From: Jimgerdemannia flammicorona
Lineage: Eukaryota > Mucoromycota > Endogonomycetes > Endogonales > Endogonaceae
NCBI GenBank assembly: GCA_003990745.1
Contig: RBNI01000028.1
Location: forward strand, 1 to 53,587
Length of the DNA: 53,587 bases
Direction: 5' to 3'
Each line of letters begins with the position of its first letter. Position 1 is the stretch's first letter. The translations under genes and the position numbers were made by a program. Positions 9,454 through 21,555 of this stretch are shown in pieces. Below the pieces are notes generated by a model. It worked only from the letters and a program-made list of their open reading frames with translations, searched no databases and was not told the origin of the DNA.

Positions 9454-10625
9454 TCAAGGTGGGCGCTTAGCGAATTCGTCTCTCCATTTGAGGATGGACC
9501 TCCGGTTCATCCTGGGGTTGCCTCGTTCGAGAGTTCTTGCGAACAGGGCAAGCGCGCGATCGGCGGTGGCAATTTCCTCCTCCGAGCGGCCAGACGACAT
9601 GTAATCATACGGGGACATCCTCAAAAAGGACGAGGGGTAGAACAGGTTGCTGGCCTTCCCAGTCAAGAAGATCATCGAGAAGAAAATCAGCATCGACCTG
9701 AAGGCCTGGCTCGAGCTTGAGTTTTGGGTCAGCCTCGGACGAGAGGAGGGGGGAAGGCGACACGTCGGAGCACGAGGACGACGAAGACGACGCTTCGGGG
9801 GAGGAAGGAGAATCCGTAAGGTCGTCGTCTTCGGATGTGTAAAGCGAGGAGGCCGGTGTCGATTGGCCAAGCTCGCGGTGGTCGACGTCATCACTTTGTT
9901 CCGATCCGATGGCTTCCGCTGCTGGGAAATAGAAGGCTGGGAACGCAATGCAGGCTCTTCGTGTTTATCATTACCACGAACATGAGAGCGGGCGTTGCGG
10001 TCCCTGCCAACTACGCTCGCGAGTGCTGCTGACTCGCGAAAACCGTCAAACAAGAACTGAGTGATTTCGTTGAACCGGAGCTGGCTTTGGATTTGTGAGA
10101 GTTGGGCGGCGATGGATTCCAGCCGCGCAGAGAGAATGGCGTTCTCTTCCTCTACCACTTTCACGCGCTTGGACAGACGCTCGTTGTCTGTTTTGAGGTC
10201 GTTGTTGGCATCCTCGAGGTCGGCAACGTAGCGGCGCTTCTTGTCCCGCGAATCTTGGGCGGCGGCACGGTTGCGCAAGATTCTGGAGTTAAGAAATAAA
10301 TATTTGAGTCAGGCAACCAGTTTCTCTAGCACGGTACAGGTACACGATGTAAATCGTCGGTTCAACGAGTATTAGCAGTGCAAAAATCAACTCACCGCTC
10401 CCTCGTCTTCGCGTCCTTATCATCCAGGGAAGCCTTCCTCTTCCTGCCACCAGTGACCTGGGTCACGGACGGGACAGTGGAGGTTGTGGAGGTGGAAGGG
10501 ACAGGAGCGATGGGAGTTTGAGGGTCCATGGACATGGTGGTGAGGGTCTCTGTTGTTGAGTTTGTTTGGGTTGGAGTCACCATGTCCGGTATAGCTGTCA
10601 GGTCGACGAAGTTTGTGCAGGACAT
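9454..10625 (-). CDS. HAC1: HAC1/XBP1-type bZIP unfolded-protein-response factor (unspliced frame)
   Basis: Putative master regulator of the ER stress response. Exon 1 is 10625-10396; after a normal spliceosomal intron, exon 2 starts at 10282. The basic region RILRNRAAAQDSRDKKRRY has the bZIP signature Asn-x7-Arg with the NRAAAQxSR pattern typical of HacA/XBP1. It is followed by a leucine zipper (L, L, L, V, L, I every seven residues, about residues 99-147). Unspliced mRNA reads to the TGA at 9454 (352 aa) with a basic, Arg/Pro-rich C-terminus and a hydrophobic stretch RSMLIFFSMIFLTG near residue 275. If the 107-nt internal segment 10028-9922 is removed (separate entry), the frame shifts and ends at the TGA at 9607-9605. 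That gives 266 aa with an acidic Ser-rich tail, containing EDDDLTDSPSSPE and DADFLLDDLLDWEG, typical of an activation domain. The identity is strong from bZIP plus hairpins; in vivo splicing is inference. Confidence 0.88.
9922..10028 (-). other. Predicted IRE1-spliced unconventional intron (107 nt) with two CAGCAGC hairpins
   Basis: Minus-strand RNA. The 5' hairpin has a perfect 7-bp stem, CGCGAGT (10038-10032) with ACTCGCG (10024-10018), closing the 7-nt loop CAGCAGC (10031-10025). The 3' hairpin has stem UUUCC/GGAAG (four Watson-Crick pairs plus a U-G) closing an identical loop CAGCAGC (9924-9918). IRE1 cuts in a 7-nt loop CNG|CNGN. Applied to both loops, this removes 10028-9922 and joins ..CAG to CAGC... 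The segment has no GT-AG ends. Its length of 107 nt is not a multiple of three, so removal switches the reading frame exactly where the bZIP ends, as in XBP1 (26 nt) and fungal HAC1/hacA. The new frame is open for 105 codons and encodes an acidic tail. Confidence 0.87.
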
Positions 10626-10913
10626 GGTGTGGGCTCCGGTATATGTATAGAACGAACAAAGGAGGACCTAGAGAGTTGGCAGCACGAAGAAAGGGACTTT
10701 ATGGAGCCTCGGCGTCTGGGGAAGGCGCTGATTGGACCACTTGTTCAGCTAGGAGCCCAACACGATTCATTTTGTGCCAAAAATATCTAATTATCATTCA
10801 GCCACCACCCGCTGCGCCATGCAGTCGGTATTGACTGCTATCCGTATTTGTCACGAATCATGTCTATTAAAAATACATTGCTGCATGCTAACCTCATCAT
10901 TACTATATTTTTT

Positions 10914-12169
10914 TTAGCGGCGGGCCAGCCGGGTTTTGGCGTCGGAATACCGCCGCTGCCCCGCGATTTTTTTGACTGATATTCAAGATAGCTGTATGTA
11001 AAATAAGTGTCTGTTGAACACAACATAATACAAGACGTGGTGTGCCAAGTGTAGAAAACGCAAAAAGTAACTCACCATCCTTTCTTGGTACCCGACCATT
11101 TCCAAAGAAATGGCTTTCTCGGAAATTCTGAATGTGTGATGCAACTGGGGCTGGTTTCGGTGATGGTTTGTCCAAGATGACCACTGTGAACGGTCTGAAA
11201 AATGACAACGCGTATTGCAGGCATATTTTACCAAATAAGAACGAAGTAGTATTAGAATCATCCGACAAGGCATTCATACAAGAGGCCCTACAACACCTAA
11301 ACTCACCCAACCTTCTTGCCCTCCGTCTTCGTCTTTTTCCGCTTCAGTTTATTTTTCGTCTCTCGCCCTTCCTCCTCCTCCTCTTTGGCTATCGCATCGA
11401 AATCATCCAGCCGCAAATGTTTCCGCTTCTTTCGCTGCTCGGCCTCCTCTTTCGCCACATCTTCTAGCATATCCAATGGCAATAAAGTCGGTAATACGGG
11501 TTTTTTGAACGGCATCTCGGTCCCATCCTTATCAACCTCGCCTCGGGTTTCAGAAATTTGGTCAGCCACTAACGTGTTCGAAACGTCGTGTTCAGTTTGT
11601 GGTGGCTTTTCAGGCTGATTCTTTCTTTTAATGGACGTCTCTTGAGTATCCGCATCCTTGTTCTCAAAGGTCGTCTTTTTGGATCTTTTCGAGCCTTCTT
11701 TCTGTTCTTTGAGCTTCGTGTCGCGTTGGCGCCGTTTTTCTTTCTGGGCCGCTTGGAGCCTGTGATTTTTTTTTTTTTTTTTTTTTAATTAATTGCTTAA
11801 CAGTGAATATATAAGGGTTTATTCGACATACGACTCCAAGATGGATGTCATATCATACACTTACTTTTGGGAGAATTCCTTCTCCAGCTGAGCCGCCTGC
11901 AACGCCTCTATCTTACTGGACGAGATGGAAACGGCCTCAGGAGCTTCGTCATCGGAGTTACCCTCTTCATGGTTGTCGCTAGAGTCAAGAATCGATTTGG
12001 GTGTGATTTGCGGTTTAGGCGTTACTTGATTCTGGGTGAGCTGTGTCGACTGAGGTTTGGGAGTGTCGTTCCTTCGACTGGGGTTTGGCTGGACTAATGA
12101 TGGGGTGTCCTCCCTGATGCGATTGCGTAAGCGAGAGGAAGGGGTGTCTGAAGGGGTTTCTGCTGGCAT
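10914..12169 (-). CDS. UTP16/BUD21-like U3 snoRNP-associated protein
   Basis: Four exons on the minus strand: 12169-11865, 11759-11307, 11194-11076, 10975-10914, giving 312 aa. The N-terminal two thirds are charged and disordered, with Thr/Pro-rich then Lys/Glu-rich coiled-coil stretches (AAQKEKRRQRDTKLKEQKE, KEEEEEGRETKNKLKRKK). The folded part is C-terminal: GPFTVVILDKPSPKPAP, then HIQNFRESHFFGNGRVPRKD and a basic tail ending QRRYSDAKTRLARR. This F.V..L...(P/A)..S...FR..(L/F).G..V.R layout resembles the UTP16/Bud21 family, which works in 18S rRNA processing in the nucleolus. The match rests on a short motif, so a different lysine-rich nucleolar protein is possible. A T20 run in the first intron (11768-11787) provides its A-rich 3' splice region on the minus strand. 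Confidence 0.5.
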
Positions 12170-12334
12170 GATGAAGGATGAAGTTATTTTTGAACAGTTG
12201 AAAATTTTGGTATTTTTGGAAGAGAACCCGATGACGTCACCACTCAGCCACCCAATCGATGAATTTATTATATAACGAGGCGCTGCAGAAGGGGTGATAA
12301 GCCCACCCTCCTCCTCAACCCCCAACTCCCGGAA
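12170..12334. promoter_or_regulatory. Bidirectional promoter with TGACGTCA
   Basis: The 165 bp between the start codons of the UTP16-like gene (-) and the SEC7 gene (+). A perfect TGACGTCA lies at 12232-12239, followed by AGCCACCCAATCGATG (a CCAAT-like box at about 12250). Regulation by a CREB/ATF-type bZIP is inference. Confidence 0.45.
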
Positions 12335-15300
12335 ATGTCAACGCAACCACTTCCAACCTCCGCCTCCTCAAGCAATGTTTTCATCATCAACGCCCTGGAG
12401 AAGATCGGAGCCAGTAGGGATGCGAGGAAGAACAAGCTGTTGAAGGACGGCATAGACAAGGCCCTATGTACGTGCTCGAATCCTATATTCAGTTCGTCTC
12501 GAGCTTTTGGACGGTACAGAGGGCTGCCTGGACGTTGTAGCACGTGTCTTGAAGAGAGTCACATCGAAGACAGAGAGGGTGCACAAGTGGATCTGCCCTA
12601 CAAGCAACACTAAATATTCAGTCGTCCCTTGGGCTAGTCGATTCCATTATCTTCGTCCACACTCACTGCACTTCCTCCAACCTCTCTCTTTCACAATTCA
12701 ATATGCAGTGGTTTTTAAAAAGGGTGACGCGATCCCGGACGGCACGACACGGTAAGAGTCCTGTCCCAACGCCGTTTTGTCTCGATCTCCATCATCGTCG
12801 GTCTTCTATGAATATGCACCGCTGTATATCTTTTAGAACAATCCCAATTGACACAATTTTAAACTCGTCGATCAAGATCATCCTTAATTTTCACACCGCT
12901 ACGATTAGCTATTGAGACCGGATCCGCCAACGTCATGGTCATCTCACTAGACTGCCTAGGCAAGCTCATCTCCTACAATTATCTCGTCGACGTGGACGCT
13001 GATGCTGGCGTTCGTTCGTCGAGCGGGGAGAATAGCGACACGACGGCAACGAGCCATGCTTTCGCGCTAATGGAGACGGTGGTAGACGTGATATGTGACA
13101 GCTTTGTGGGTGAGAATACAGACGAGAAGGTTCAACTTCAGATAATCAAGGCCCTACTGGCTGCGGTCCTCTCCTCCAGCACCCCGATCCATCAGTCGAG
13201 TTTGCTTAAGGCCGTGCGCACATGCTACAACATTTTCTTGTTATCACGGAACCCAGCAAACCAGACTATTGCGCAGGCGACACTCACGCAGATGGTTCAC
13301 CAGGTATTTGGGCGCGTCAAAGTTGGCGCTCGACCCACACGGTCGCCAGCGGGCTCCGAGTCGTCAGCATCTCTGACTAGTAGCGCGCAGAAAGTCGCAG
13401 GATCAGCTGTGGCGGCAGAGTTGGCAACGGAGTTGACGGTAGTTGTTGAGGAAAGAAAATCGTTGGAGGAAAAAATTGTGGAGGAGTTCAACGCCGCGCG
13501 GCAGGAGGCAGCGGAGGAAAATGGGCAGGAAGGGGCAGTGGAGGATTTTGTAGATACTATGCAACAAGCATTTACGGACGAAGCGGCTGACTCGGCCTCC
13601 TCACTAAAATCACCTAAATCACCTAGATCACTTAAATCACCTAGATTACCTATATCTGCGACATCTTTGAACGGAACTGAGGAAGATGCGGACGAAGATT
13701 TCGGGAAGACTCAGCAGGTAGCTGAAGTAGAGGAGTCATTTGAGAGTGTGGAAGTGACACATGTGAACGGAAATGGCGGGGAGTCATCGAATACAGACCG
13801 GAGAGAGAGTGTGAAGACGTTGGTCGCGACGGGGGCGACGGAGCCAAAAAATCAGAGCGATCCGCTTACCCTGTACGTATCGATATATACTACTGAATGG
13901 CATCAGTATGAATTATTATTCCTTGCCGTTTCTTGTTTATTCGTTTTGTGTTCGTTCTTGAACCGCGTGGATAAGAGAATTGGATACGTGTGGTGAAAGA
14001 ATGCGCGGTGAAAAGGGGGCTAATAGGAAGAGGAAGGAAGGGGAGGGCGGTTAAAAATGCATCTATCTTCAAGATTGTTATTTTCTAAACGCGCATTCTG
14101 TTTGAAAAATGTGCATTGCAGAAAATCCTTCGAAAACCGCAAATCTTTTGACAACGCAACCCTCGAGCGAATGGAATATGATACGCAAGCGGATTTATAT
14201 GTCAAGGATGCTTTCCTAGTGCTTCGAGCCTTATGCAAGCTGTCGATGAAACCCATTTCTATGGAAGGGTAGGTACTATTGAAGAACCGAGAGACCGCCT
14301 TATACCCTGATTAATATCTCACCATATGCAATGATCAAAAACAAATAGAACTGCTGATCTAAAATCGTACTCGATGCGCTCAAAGCTCCTTTCCCTGCAC
14401 CTCGTGCTCACAATCCTGACCTCGCATTTGCAAGTTTTTACATCCCCCTTCGTTGTTCTCACCTCAACCGGCTCGCCTGATGGTCCTCCCCAAGGCGGCA
14501 TTCAGTCTACGCCTTTCATTCAAGCTGTGAAGCAATACTTGTGCCTAAGCTTGAGTCGGAACGCTGTGTCTGTCGTACCTCAGGTGTTTGACATTAGCCT
14601 TGAAATCTTTTGGAAGGTTATGCAGGGACTGAGAATGTTTTTGAAGGTGCGTAGAATATTGTCGGCTTACCTGAAGTGTCTTTGTAAATGGGGCCGATCT
14701 TTCCCTTTTTTTTCTTTCTCTTTTTGAATGAAAGAGAAAAAATACATACAGAGGGGGAAATATTTTGTATTTCTCTGCAGATTTGGCCTCTAACTCCTTC
14801 ATGCACCTCCAATTCGATCTATGCACTATTACATGTGGAACGATATCTGTCGATCAGAAAGAGATCGAGGTTTTCTTCAACGAAATTTTTCTTCCAATCC
14901 TCGAGATGCGCACTGCCTCATTCCAACAGAAGCACTCGCTCTTGAAAGTTGTTTTACGGATTTGTAGCGATCCACAGACGTTGGTAGAGATGTATCTGAA
15001 CTACGACTGTGACAAGGAAGCACTGGACAATATCTACGAGCGGTTTGTCTATACATTGTAAATCTATGTCGTGCGACATGTGGTATTGTCTGACAACTTG
15101 CTGATAACCTGTTACTGCCATCGAATTCATCCAGCCTTGTGAATGTGTTATCGAAGATCACTACGACATATACCGCCATGCCCACAACTAAGGAAGCAAC
15201 AGATTCAGGCTCAAACCCTTCATCCACTGCATCGAGCCCGTATTCCTCATCCACAGTCAACACATCCGATACATCTTTAACAAGCGTGGCGTCCTCCATT

Positions 15301-18300
15301 GTTGTCATACCACCATCCCTTACCACTGATTCTGTGTTGACGACCGATAGGCACACTACGTCATCACACCCACCAACCGAGTTCGCGCTGAAAGCCAAAT
15401 CGCTCGAATGTCTCGTTTCGGTGCTGCGTTCGCTTGTAGCGTGGTACAACAAGGGAGCCGTGAGCCTTCCTACGAACAGCGGGGATGTTGAGGACAGCGT
15501 CGTTTCAGGTACCCCGCGTGATAGTGAGGATTTCGCCAATTTGAACAACGGAGGTGTACACGAGCAGTTGACGACCCACAGCAATTCCAGCAATCATCAC
15601 TTTTCTCCGTCGTCTTCTACCTATTCGGTTGTGACGGGCACGGACAGCCGCTCAGCTGGTCTTGACGATCCTGAGCAGTTTGAGAATTTGAAGCATCGAA
15701 AGCAGATGCTGCAGGAAGGCATTCGCAAATTTAACTGGAAACCGAAGAAGGGTATTCAATACCTTTTAAGCGGAGGATTCATTAAAAGTATGGAGCCGAT
15801 AGATGTCGCCAAGTTTTTGCTCACGACCGAGGGTTTGAGTAAAGCTATGATTGGCGAATATTTGGGTGAAGGGTAGGTAAATGCGAGTAAAGGGAAAGAA
15901 ATGATGTGATATTAATGCAATGGGAAGCCCATTTTTGGTGGTGGTGATATGATATTGATGGAGTGTTTGTTAACGTCTTCACCGTCTTTAACACATCACT
16001 TGTTTTTTGTGATGTTTTATTTCCACTAGTGAACAAGAGAACGTTAGCATCATGCACGCGTTCGTTGACCAGATGGTTTTCCTCGACATGAAGTTTACCG
16101 ACGCCCTGAGACAATTCCTGCAGTCTTTCAGGTTACCTGGCGAGGCACAGAAAATTGATCGATTCATGTTGAAATTCGCTGAACGCTATGTGAATGGCAA
16201 TCCGGCAGCCTTCGCCAATGCTGGTAAAGTGTATCTTGATAGATTACTTCGTCGTAAAGTCTAATCATGCATTTTATTAACTTGTATACCATTCTTCACG
16301 ACAGACACTGCGTATGTTCTGGCTTACTCCGTAATCATGCTGAATACCGATCTTCACAATCGACAGGTCAAGAAGCGCATGACAAAATCAGAATTTATCA
16401 AAAACAATCGTGGGATCAACGATAATGCTGATCTTCCAGAAGAATTATTAGAGTCTATTTACGATGAGATCAACGAAAACGAAATCAAGATGAAGGATGA
16501 AGTGGAGGCTGCCGCAGGTGCTACGATTATATCAAACTCTTCAGGGCTGGGGCCGCTGGGGCAGTTAAATATTGCCAGTCTGCAAAACGCGCTTGTTAGT
16601 GTTGGTCTGGGAAGGGATACGAAGCGTGACGCTCAGCAAGCTGTGACTGAGGAGATGGGATCCAAAACAGAGGCGCTATTCAAGAGCATGCTGCGTAGCA
16701 AAAACCGTCGGGGAGCAGCCACTGTTAACAGCATCACCTTTTACAGCGCTTCGCACATTGAACATGTGCGCCCAATGTTTGAGGTTGCTTGGATGGCATT
16801 CCTTGCTGGAATTTCCGGCCCTTTGCAGGAGTCTGATGATAGCGACACGGTGAATCTGTGTCTGGAGGGGTTTAAGCTTGCAATTCGTGTCATATGCTTG
16901 TTCCACATGGTGCAATCGGAAGATATGGACCTCCAGCGAGACGCCTTCGTGACTACCTTGACCAAGTTTACCTTTCTGTCAAACCTCGGTGAGATGAAGT
17001 TTAAAAACATTGAGGCTATCAAGACGCTATTAGATATTGCGTCGTCAGCCGACGGCAGCTATCTTAAAGGATCTTGGAAAGAAGTGTTGACGTGCGTGAG
17101 CCAGCTAGAGCGATTCCAGCTGATTACCAACGGCCTGGATCAGGGTGTCGTTCCCGATGTTTGGAGCACGCGAAGACAGGCTGGGTATGTTTGGTCAAGA
17201 TTAATTATCATAACCGAGTACATAAGGTTTTTCTTTAACCTAATATCTCAACTTCAACAGCCAAAAGAACTCTCTCGAAAGTGTGAGACGACAGCCTACA
17301 ATCATTTCAAATAAGAGACCGTCTCGGCAAAATACACAGGTGTGATGTACATACATATATGTTCCCTTCCGGTGCGTGAGTTGGCTTCAAATATTGAGAG
17401 AGATATCTTCATTTGCTACTCTTACATAGACGTTCGCGGAAGACGTGGCCAGTGCGAGTAACTCCCATCAAGTCATCTTGATTGTGGATAAACTTTTCAC
17501 ATCAACGGTGAATCTGACCGGGGTATGTTCCTTCCTTGGTCGTTTTGCTTGGCAGTATCTTTGGGATATTTTGTTCGAAGCTATCCTAATTTACCTGTTA
17601 TTAATTCTTCCCCGTTCGCATGCAACAAAATAATTAAGCCTGCTATTGTTGATTTTGTTCGAGCACTGTGCGAGGTGTCTTGGGAAGAAATTACGTCCTC
17701 AGCCTTGTTGGAACATCCTCGCATGTTCAGCTTGCAGAAATTGGTCGAGATTTCATATTACAACATGGGCCGTATTCGCCTGGAGTGGTCCAATGTTTGG
17801 GCCCATCTTGGAGAGCATTTCAACATCGTGAGTAACTGGAGTGGCTTTTCCTCTCCTTTTTCGTTTTGGTAGTACACCGTTAAATATTGAGTTTAAATAT
17901 CTCCAGGTTATTAATTATATAAACACGATTTGGCAATAACGCAGGTTGGCTGCCAGCCGAACTTTAACATTGCGTTCTTTGCGTTGGATTCGCTCAGGCA
18001 ATTATCCATGAAATTTTTGGAAAAAGAAGAGCTGGCACATTTCAAGTTCCAGAAGGATTTCCTGATGCCCTTCGAGCATATCTTGGGCCACAATCCTGAT
18101 GTTGCGATTAAAGACATGGTATGTGCAGACAGTCATCATTCTTTTTTGTAGCTATTTATTTATCTGTTTTCACGTCGCTTTTTGAAACGTGATTTGTCAA
18201 TTTATTATTATTAGCGTGCGACCAACCGATGGTTACTGAATTCGTTGTTCGCTATGTTCTAGGTTCTGAGATGTTTATCCCAGATGATCCAAGCTCGTTC

Positions 18301-20895
18301 CCACAATATCAAATCGGGATGGAGGACCATGTTTGGGGTGTTTTCCAAGGCTGCCAGGGAGACCCACGGTATTGTCTTGGCTGTCTTTCGTAATCGATTG
18401 TTCTACTGTCTTTCTGAAGCTCATTGTTCCCTTTTGCCTCTCCTACAATAATATCAACCCTCCCTCCCCCCCAAAAAAATAAATAAAATAAAATAAAATA
18501 AAAATAAAATAAAAACACAAACAACACAAAAAACACAAAAAACACAAAAAACACAAACACAAAAAACACAAAAACACAAAACAAAACACACAACACACAA
18601 CAAAACAATCAATCAATCAATCAAATCAATCTGTAGAGTCTATCGTTTCAATGTCCTTTGACATCGTCCGAGGCCTATTCAGCGATCGATTTGCTGACAT
18701 CGTTACCAATGGCACATACCCCGATTTCATATCTTGTTTGAGCGAGTTTTCAAAAAACAAACGATATCAAAAGATAAGGTAAGCAACCTTATATACGTCA
18801 AATGACGCACGTCGCACTAGTATGCACGATTCTGATTTCTTGAATATATACACTTTGATACATTTAGCTTGCAAGCATTGGATATGATGCGATTATCGAT
18901 TCCCAAGATGGTTGAATCGGCCAAGAATGGTGAATTGATTTTGAATGATCCCCATGTGCAACCGAGTAAAGCTGGTAAAACCTCCTCGACAAGTGATGAC
19001 TTTGCCGTACGGTTTTGGTTTGCGGTTTTGTTCGGACTCAAAGAAGTCATAATGAAGAGTGATGACCTAGAAGTTAGGACCAGGTAGGTCGAGCATAGTT
19101 GACTTGGTGATAAATACGAACACGATGCACGCAACGCTAATGAAATTAAACACATTTCCCGTACCTTGTTCATGCAATGAAGAGCCTTAAATTACCTCTT
19201 CGAAACGATGAAGGACAATGGATCATCATTTTCTTTGGAATTCTGGGACAACATCTCGCGTCAGATCATCTTCCCTATATTCGATGACCTGAAACCCAAC
19301 TCAGAGCATCGGCGTTCTATGAGCCAAGAAGATTTGAGCGTATGGTTATCGACGACGATGATTCAAGCTTTGCGGAATGTTGTTGAGCTGTATACGTTTC
19401 ATTTCGAGATTTTACGTAGCAAGATGGAAAGCGTTTTGAAACTCCTGGGCATGTGCATAACGCAAGGTAAGCCTGTCATTGGGTTTGTCACAGATATAAT
19501 GTTTATGATAACCGCCAATCATAATATAACCTATGCGTGATCTTCAAACACAGATAATGATACGCTTGCACGGATTGGATGTCAATGTTTGCAACAGTAC
19601 ATTGAAGCCAATGTGCAGAGATTGGACGATGACGCGTGGAAGATTATTACCAACACATTTATTCATTTATTCGAAGTTACGACGGCGTATAATCTGTTCA
19701 ATAATACGCAATATTTGGTCGAACATGTTCGGGCAGCATCCGCAAACGAGCAAAGGGCAAACGGTATTCGTGATGAAAACCACCCTGGTGAGTATTTCTC
19801 TTTTATTGTCAACATTTTTAGCCATACCGCTTATCGTATATCTGACATATGTTTGATTTTTTAGGTGAGAAGGCAGACATTGTGCCTGATCATGTGGAGA
19901 ATGGCACTCCTGGCGGTTCTGCCCGCATCTCGCCGGAGCAATTTCCCGCCAACGAAGAGCGTCAGAAAGAATTTCAGCAAATCATTGTGAAATGCGTGCT
20001 TCAACTGCTTCTCATTCAAACAGTGCATGAGTTGCTGACCAAAGAGGACGTGTACGCTAGCTTTCCTGCTGTACACCTGATGAATATCATGGGCTGCCTT
20101 CAAAAATCATTCCATTTTGCGCAGAGATTTAATGCTGATAACGAATTGCGCACGGCGCTGTGGAAATTTGGTGAGTTATGCTTGGCTGAGTTTCGTGATT
20201 GCTTTTATTGTTAATATACTGGTCCCTCCACCCCAAATTCGGCCTGTAATTCTCCCGTCTTTTCCATTTGTTTTTGCCAAAAGGATTTATGAAGCAACTT
20301 CCAAATCTACTCAAGCAAGAGACGGCGAGCGCAACTTGCTATGTGGCCGTTTTAATGAAGATGTATGGCAATGTCGAGAACCTCGAAGATCGGCGAATAA
20401 GACGGGAGGAGTTGCAGGATAGATTGATCCCGTAAGCAGGAATACACATGCTTGGAACTGCTTAGAACCTCTTGTTCCTGAAATCGAACTAATTCTTGTT
20501 ACATTTTGTGATAGCTTGTGCGCAGATGTTTTATTTACATACGCAGCGCTTGATCACGAGACGAAACCTCGGAACATCAGCGCCTGGACACCCGTCGTTG
20601 TATCGATCATGAATGGGCTGGCGAACTTGCAAGACAAAGATGTATGATTACTTTTTTTGCCCCACATTTCATTCTGCTGGGATTGTGCACGTGATGCTGA
20701 AAATATCACCTTCTGCGTTTCGTACGTCAATTTTCCTCACAGTTCCAACACTATCTGCCGAAGTTTTATCCTGCCTGCGTTAATCTTTTGATCCAAGAGA
20801 ATCTTCTGTCAGAGATTCGCAGCGCGCTGCACGTGTTGCTCGTTCGCGTTGGCGTATCATACGGACTATCGCCAGCCAGAGCGGAAAAAGCGTGA
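12335..20895 (+). CDS. SEC7: SEC7/BIG-type Arf guanine nucleotide exchange factor
   Basis: Large Golgi Arf-GEF that loads Arf with GTP for vesicle budding at the trans-Golgi. Twenty-two exons: 12335-12467, 12709-12751, 12877-13872, 14122-14268, 14349-14646, 14858-15042, 15135-15872, 16030-16223, 16305-17184, 17261-17340, 17430-17522, 17639-17827, 17945-18118, 18263-18368, 18637-18778, 18868-19083, 19193-19466, 19554-19787, 19865-20170, 20284-20431, 20515-20641, 20743-20895. Total 1951 aa, in frame throughout. Domain order: DCB ([20 protein letters not shown]), HUS ([18 protein letters not shown] is characteristic), and the Sec7 domain, about residues 760-960. The catalytic glutamate finger is intact in [12 protein letters not shown], and the Arf groove in [20 protein letters not shown]1-4 repeats follow to the C-terminus. 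Acidic/Ser-Pro repeats ([14 protein letters not shown]) lie in the DCB-HUS linker. Confidence 0.96.
18474..18630. repeat. A-rich microsatellite (AAAAT / CACAAA) in SEC7 intron
   Basis: Simple-sequence array: about nine AAAAT-type units, then about fifteen CACAAA-like units, then four CAAT units. It lies inside the SEC7 intron 18369-18636, just before the acceptor CTGTAG. It lengthens an otherwise normal intron and leaves no obvious polypyrimidine tract at the acceptor. Confidence 0.85.
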
Positions 20896-21048
20896 TTGGA
20901 ACAAGTGACATTCGTATACCTTATATGAGCGAATGTATGGAAGATAAAAAATATAATAGTATGTGCGGTCAAGATAAAATTGTAATAAACACATTTCACT
21001 TGTTCTGCGGATGACGTCACCCACGGTCAAATTAAAATTATATGGGGC

Positions 21049-21088
21049 GTGCTGCAACAAAACCAGACAAAGTGAACATGTGACGTCA
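21049..21088 (+). repeat. Left arm of perfect 40-bp inverted repeat
   Basis: Begins GTGCTGCAACAAAACC and ends AACATGTGACGTCA. All 40 bases match the reverse complement of 31246-31285. It lies 153 bp after the SEC7 stop codon. Similarity stops abruptly on both sides. No target-site duplication is evident next to the two arms. Confidence 0.95.
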
Positions 21089-21179
21089 TTCGAGTATGTA
21101 TCAGGCTTAAAGATTTTTATTTTCACTCTCGCTTTGCCCGTAACCTTTTAATTAGTCAATATCCACCATATAAAATAAT

Positions 21180-21490
21180 TGCCAAAAATATAATCCACCA
21201 ATCTCTGATTTCATGTTTGTCTTTCATTTTCTAATTTAGCCTCTTGTTTTGTTTTATATTCCTGAGCAGCTTTGTCAAAGTCAGTTTTTTAAATCAATTG
21301 GTTGAACGGAAAAACGACGAATGTTTTGACTTTGTAATTTTTCTATTCATTGCATAACCAGGAACGATAAATGTCTTGTCAGGAAATAAATCAGCAAGTT
21401 CCTGAACTGTACTAGGATTATCATCAATAAAAATATCAAAGTCAGAGTGATCTCTTATAGTCCATTCTGCTCGTGTAACTTTTTTTTCTT
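21180..21490 (-). pseudogene. Decayed coding fragment with FDIFIDDNP motif
   Basis: Minus-strand reading WTIRDHSDFDIFIDDNP, then a Val-Gln-Glu-Leu-Ala-Asp stretch and FPDKTFIVPGYAMNRKI, is clearly protein-like. It then hits a stop and shifts frame into TDFDKAAQEYKTKQEAKLEN before further stops. The Asp-rich strand and the V-P-G-Y element recall HAD-like phosphatase-type modules, and I associate similar sequences with repeat-rich fungal genomes, but I cannot name a family. There is no intact start or end. It is probably the remnant of a mobile or expanded gene. Confidence 0.45.
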
Positions 21491-21555
21491 TTCCACAACC
21501 TTGACGTGACGCGTATAGTGCGCGGCGCCTGTAACCGACACTTTAATGTATATAA

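Noticed and set aside
18474..18640. Possible CRISPR-like or centromeric repeat in SEC7.
   Set aside because: Simple A-rich microsatellite inside a spliced intron; no spacers or palindromic repeats.
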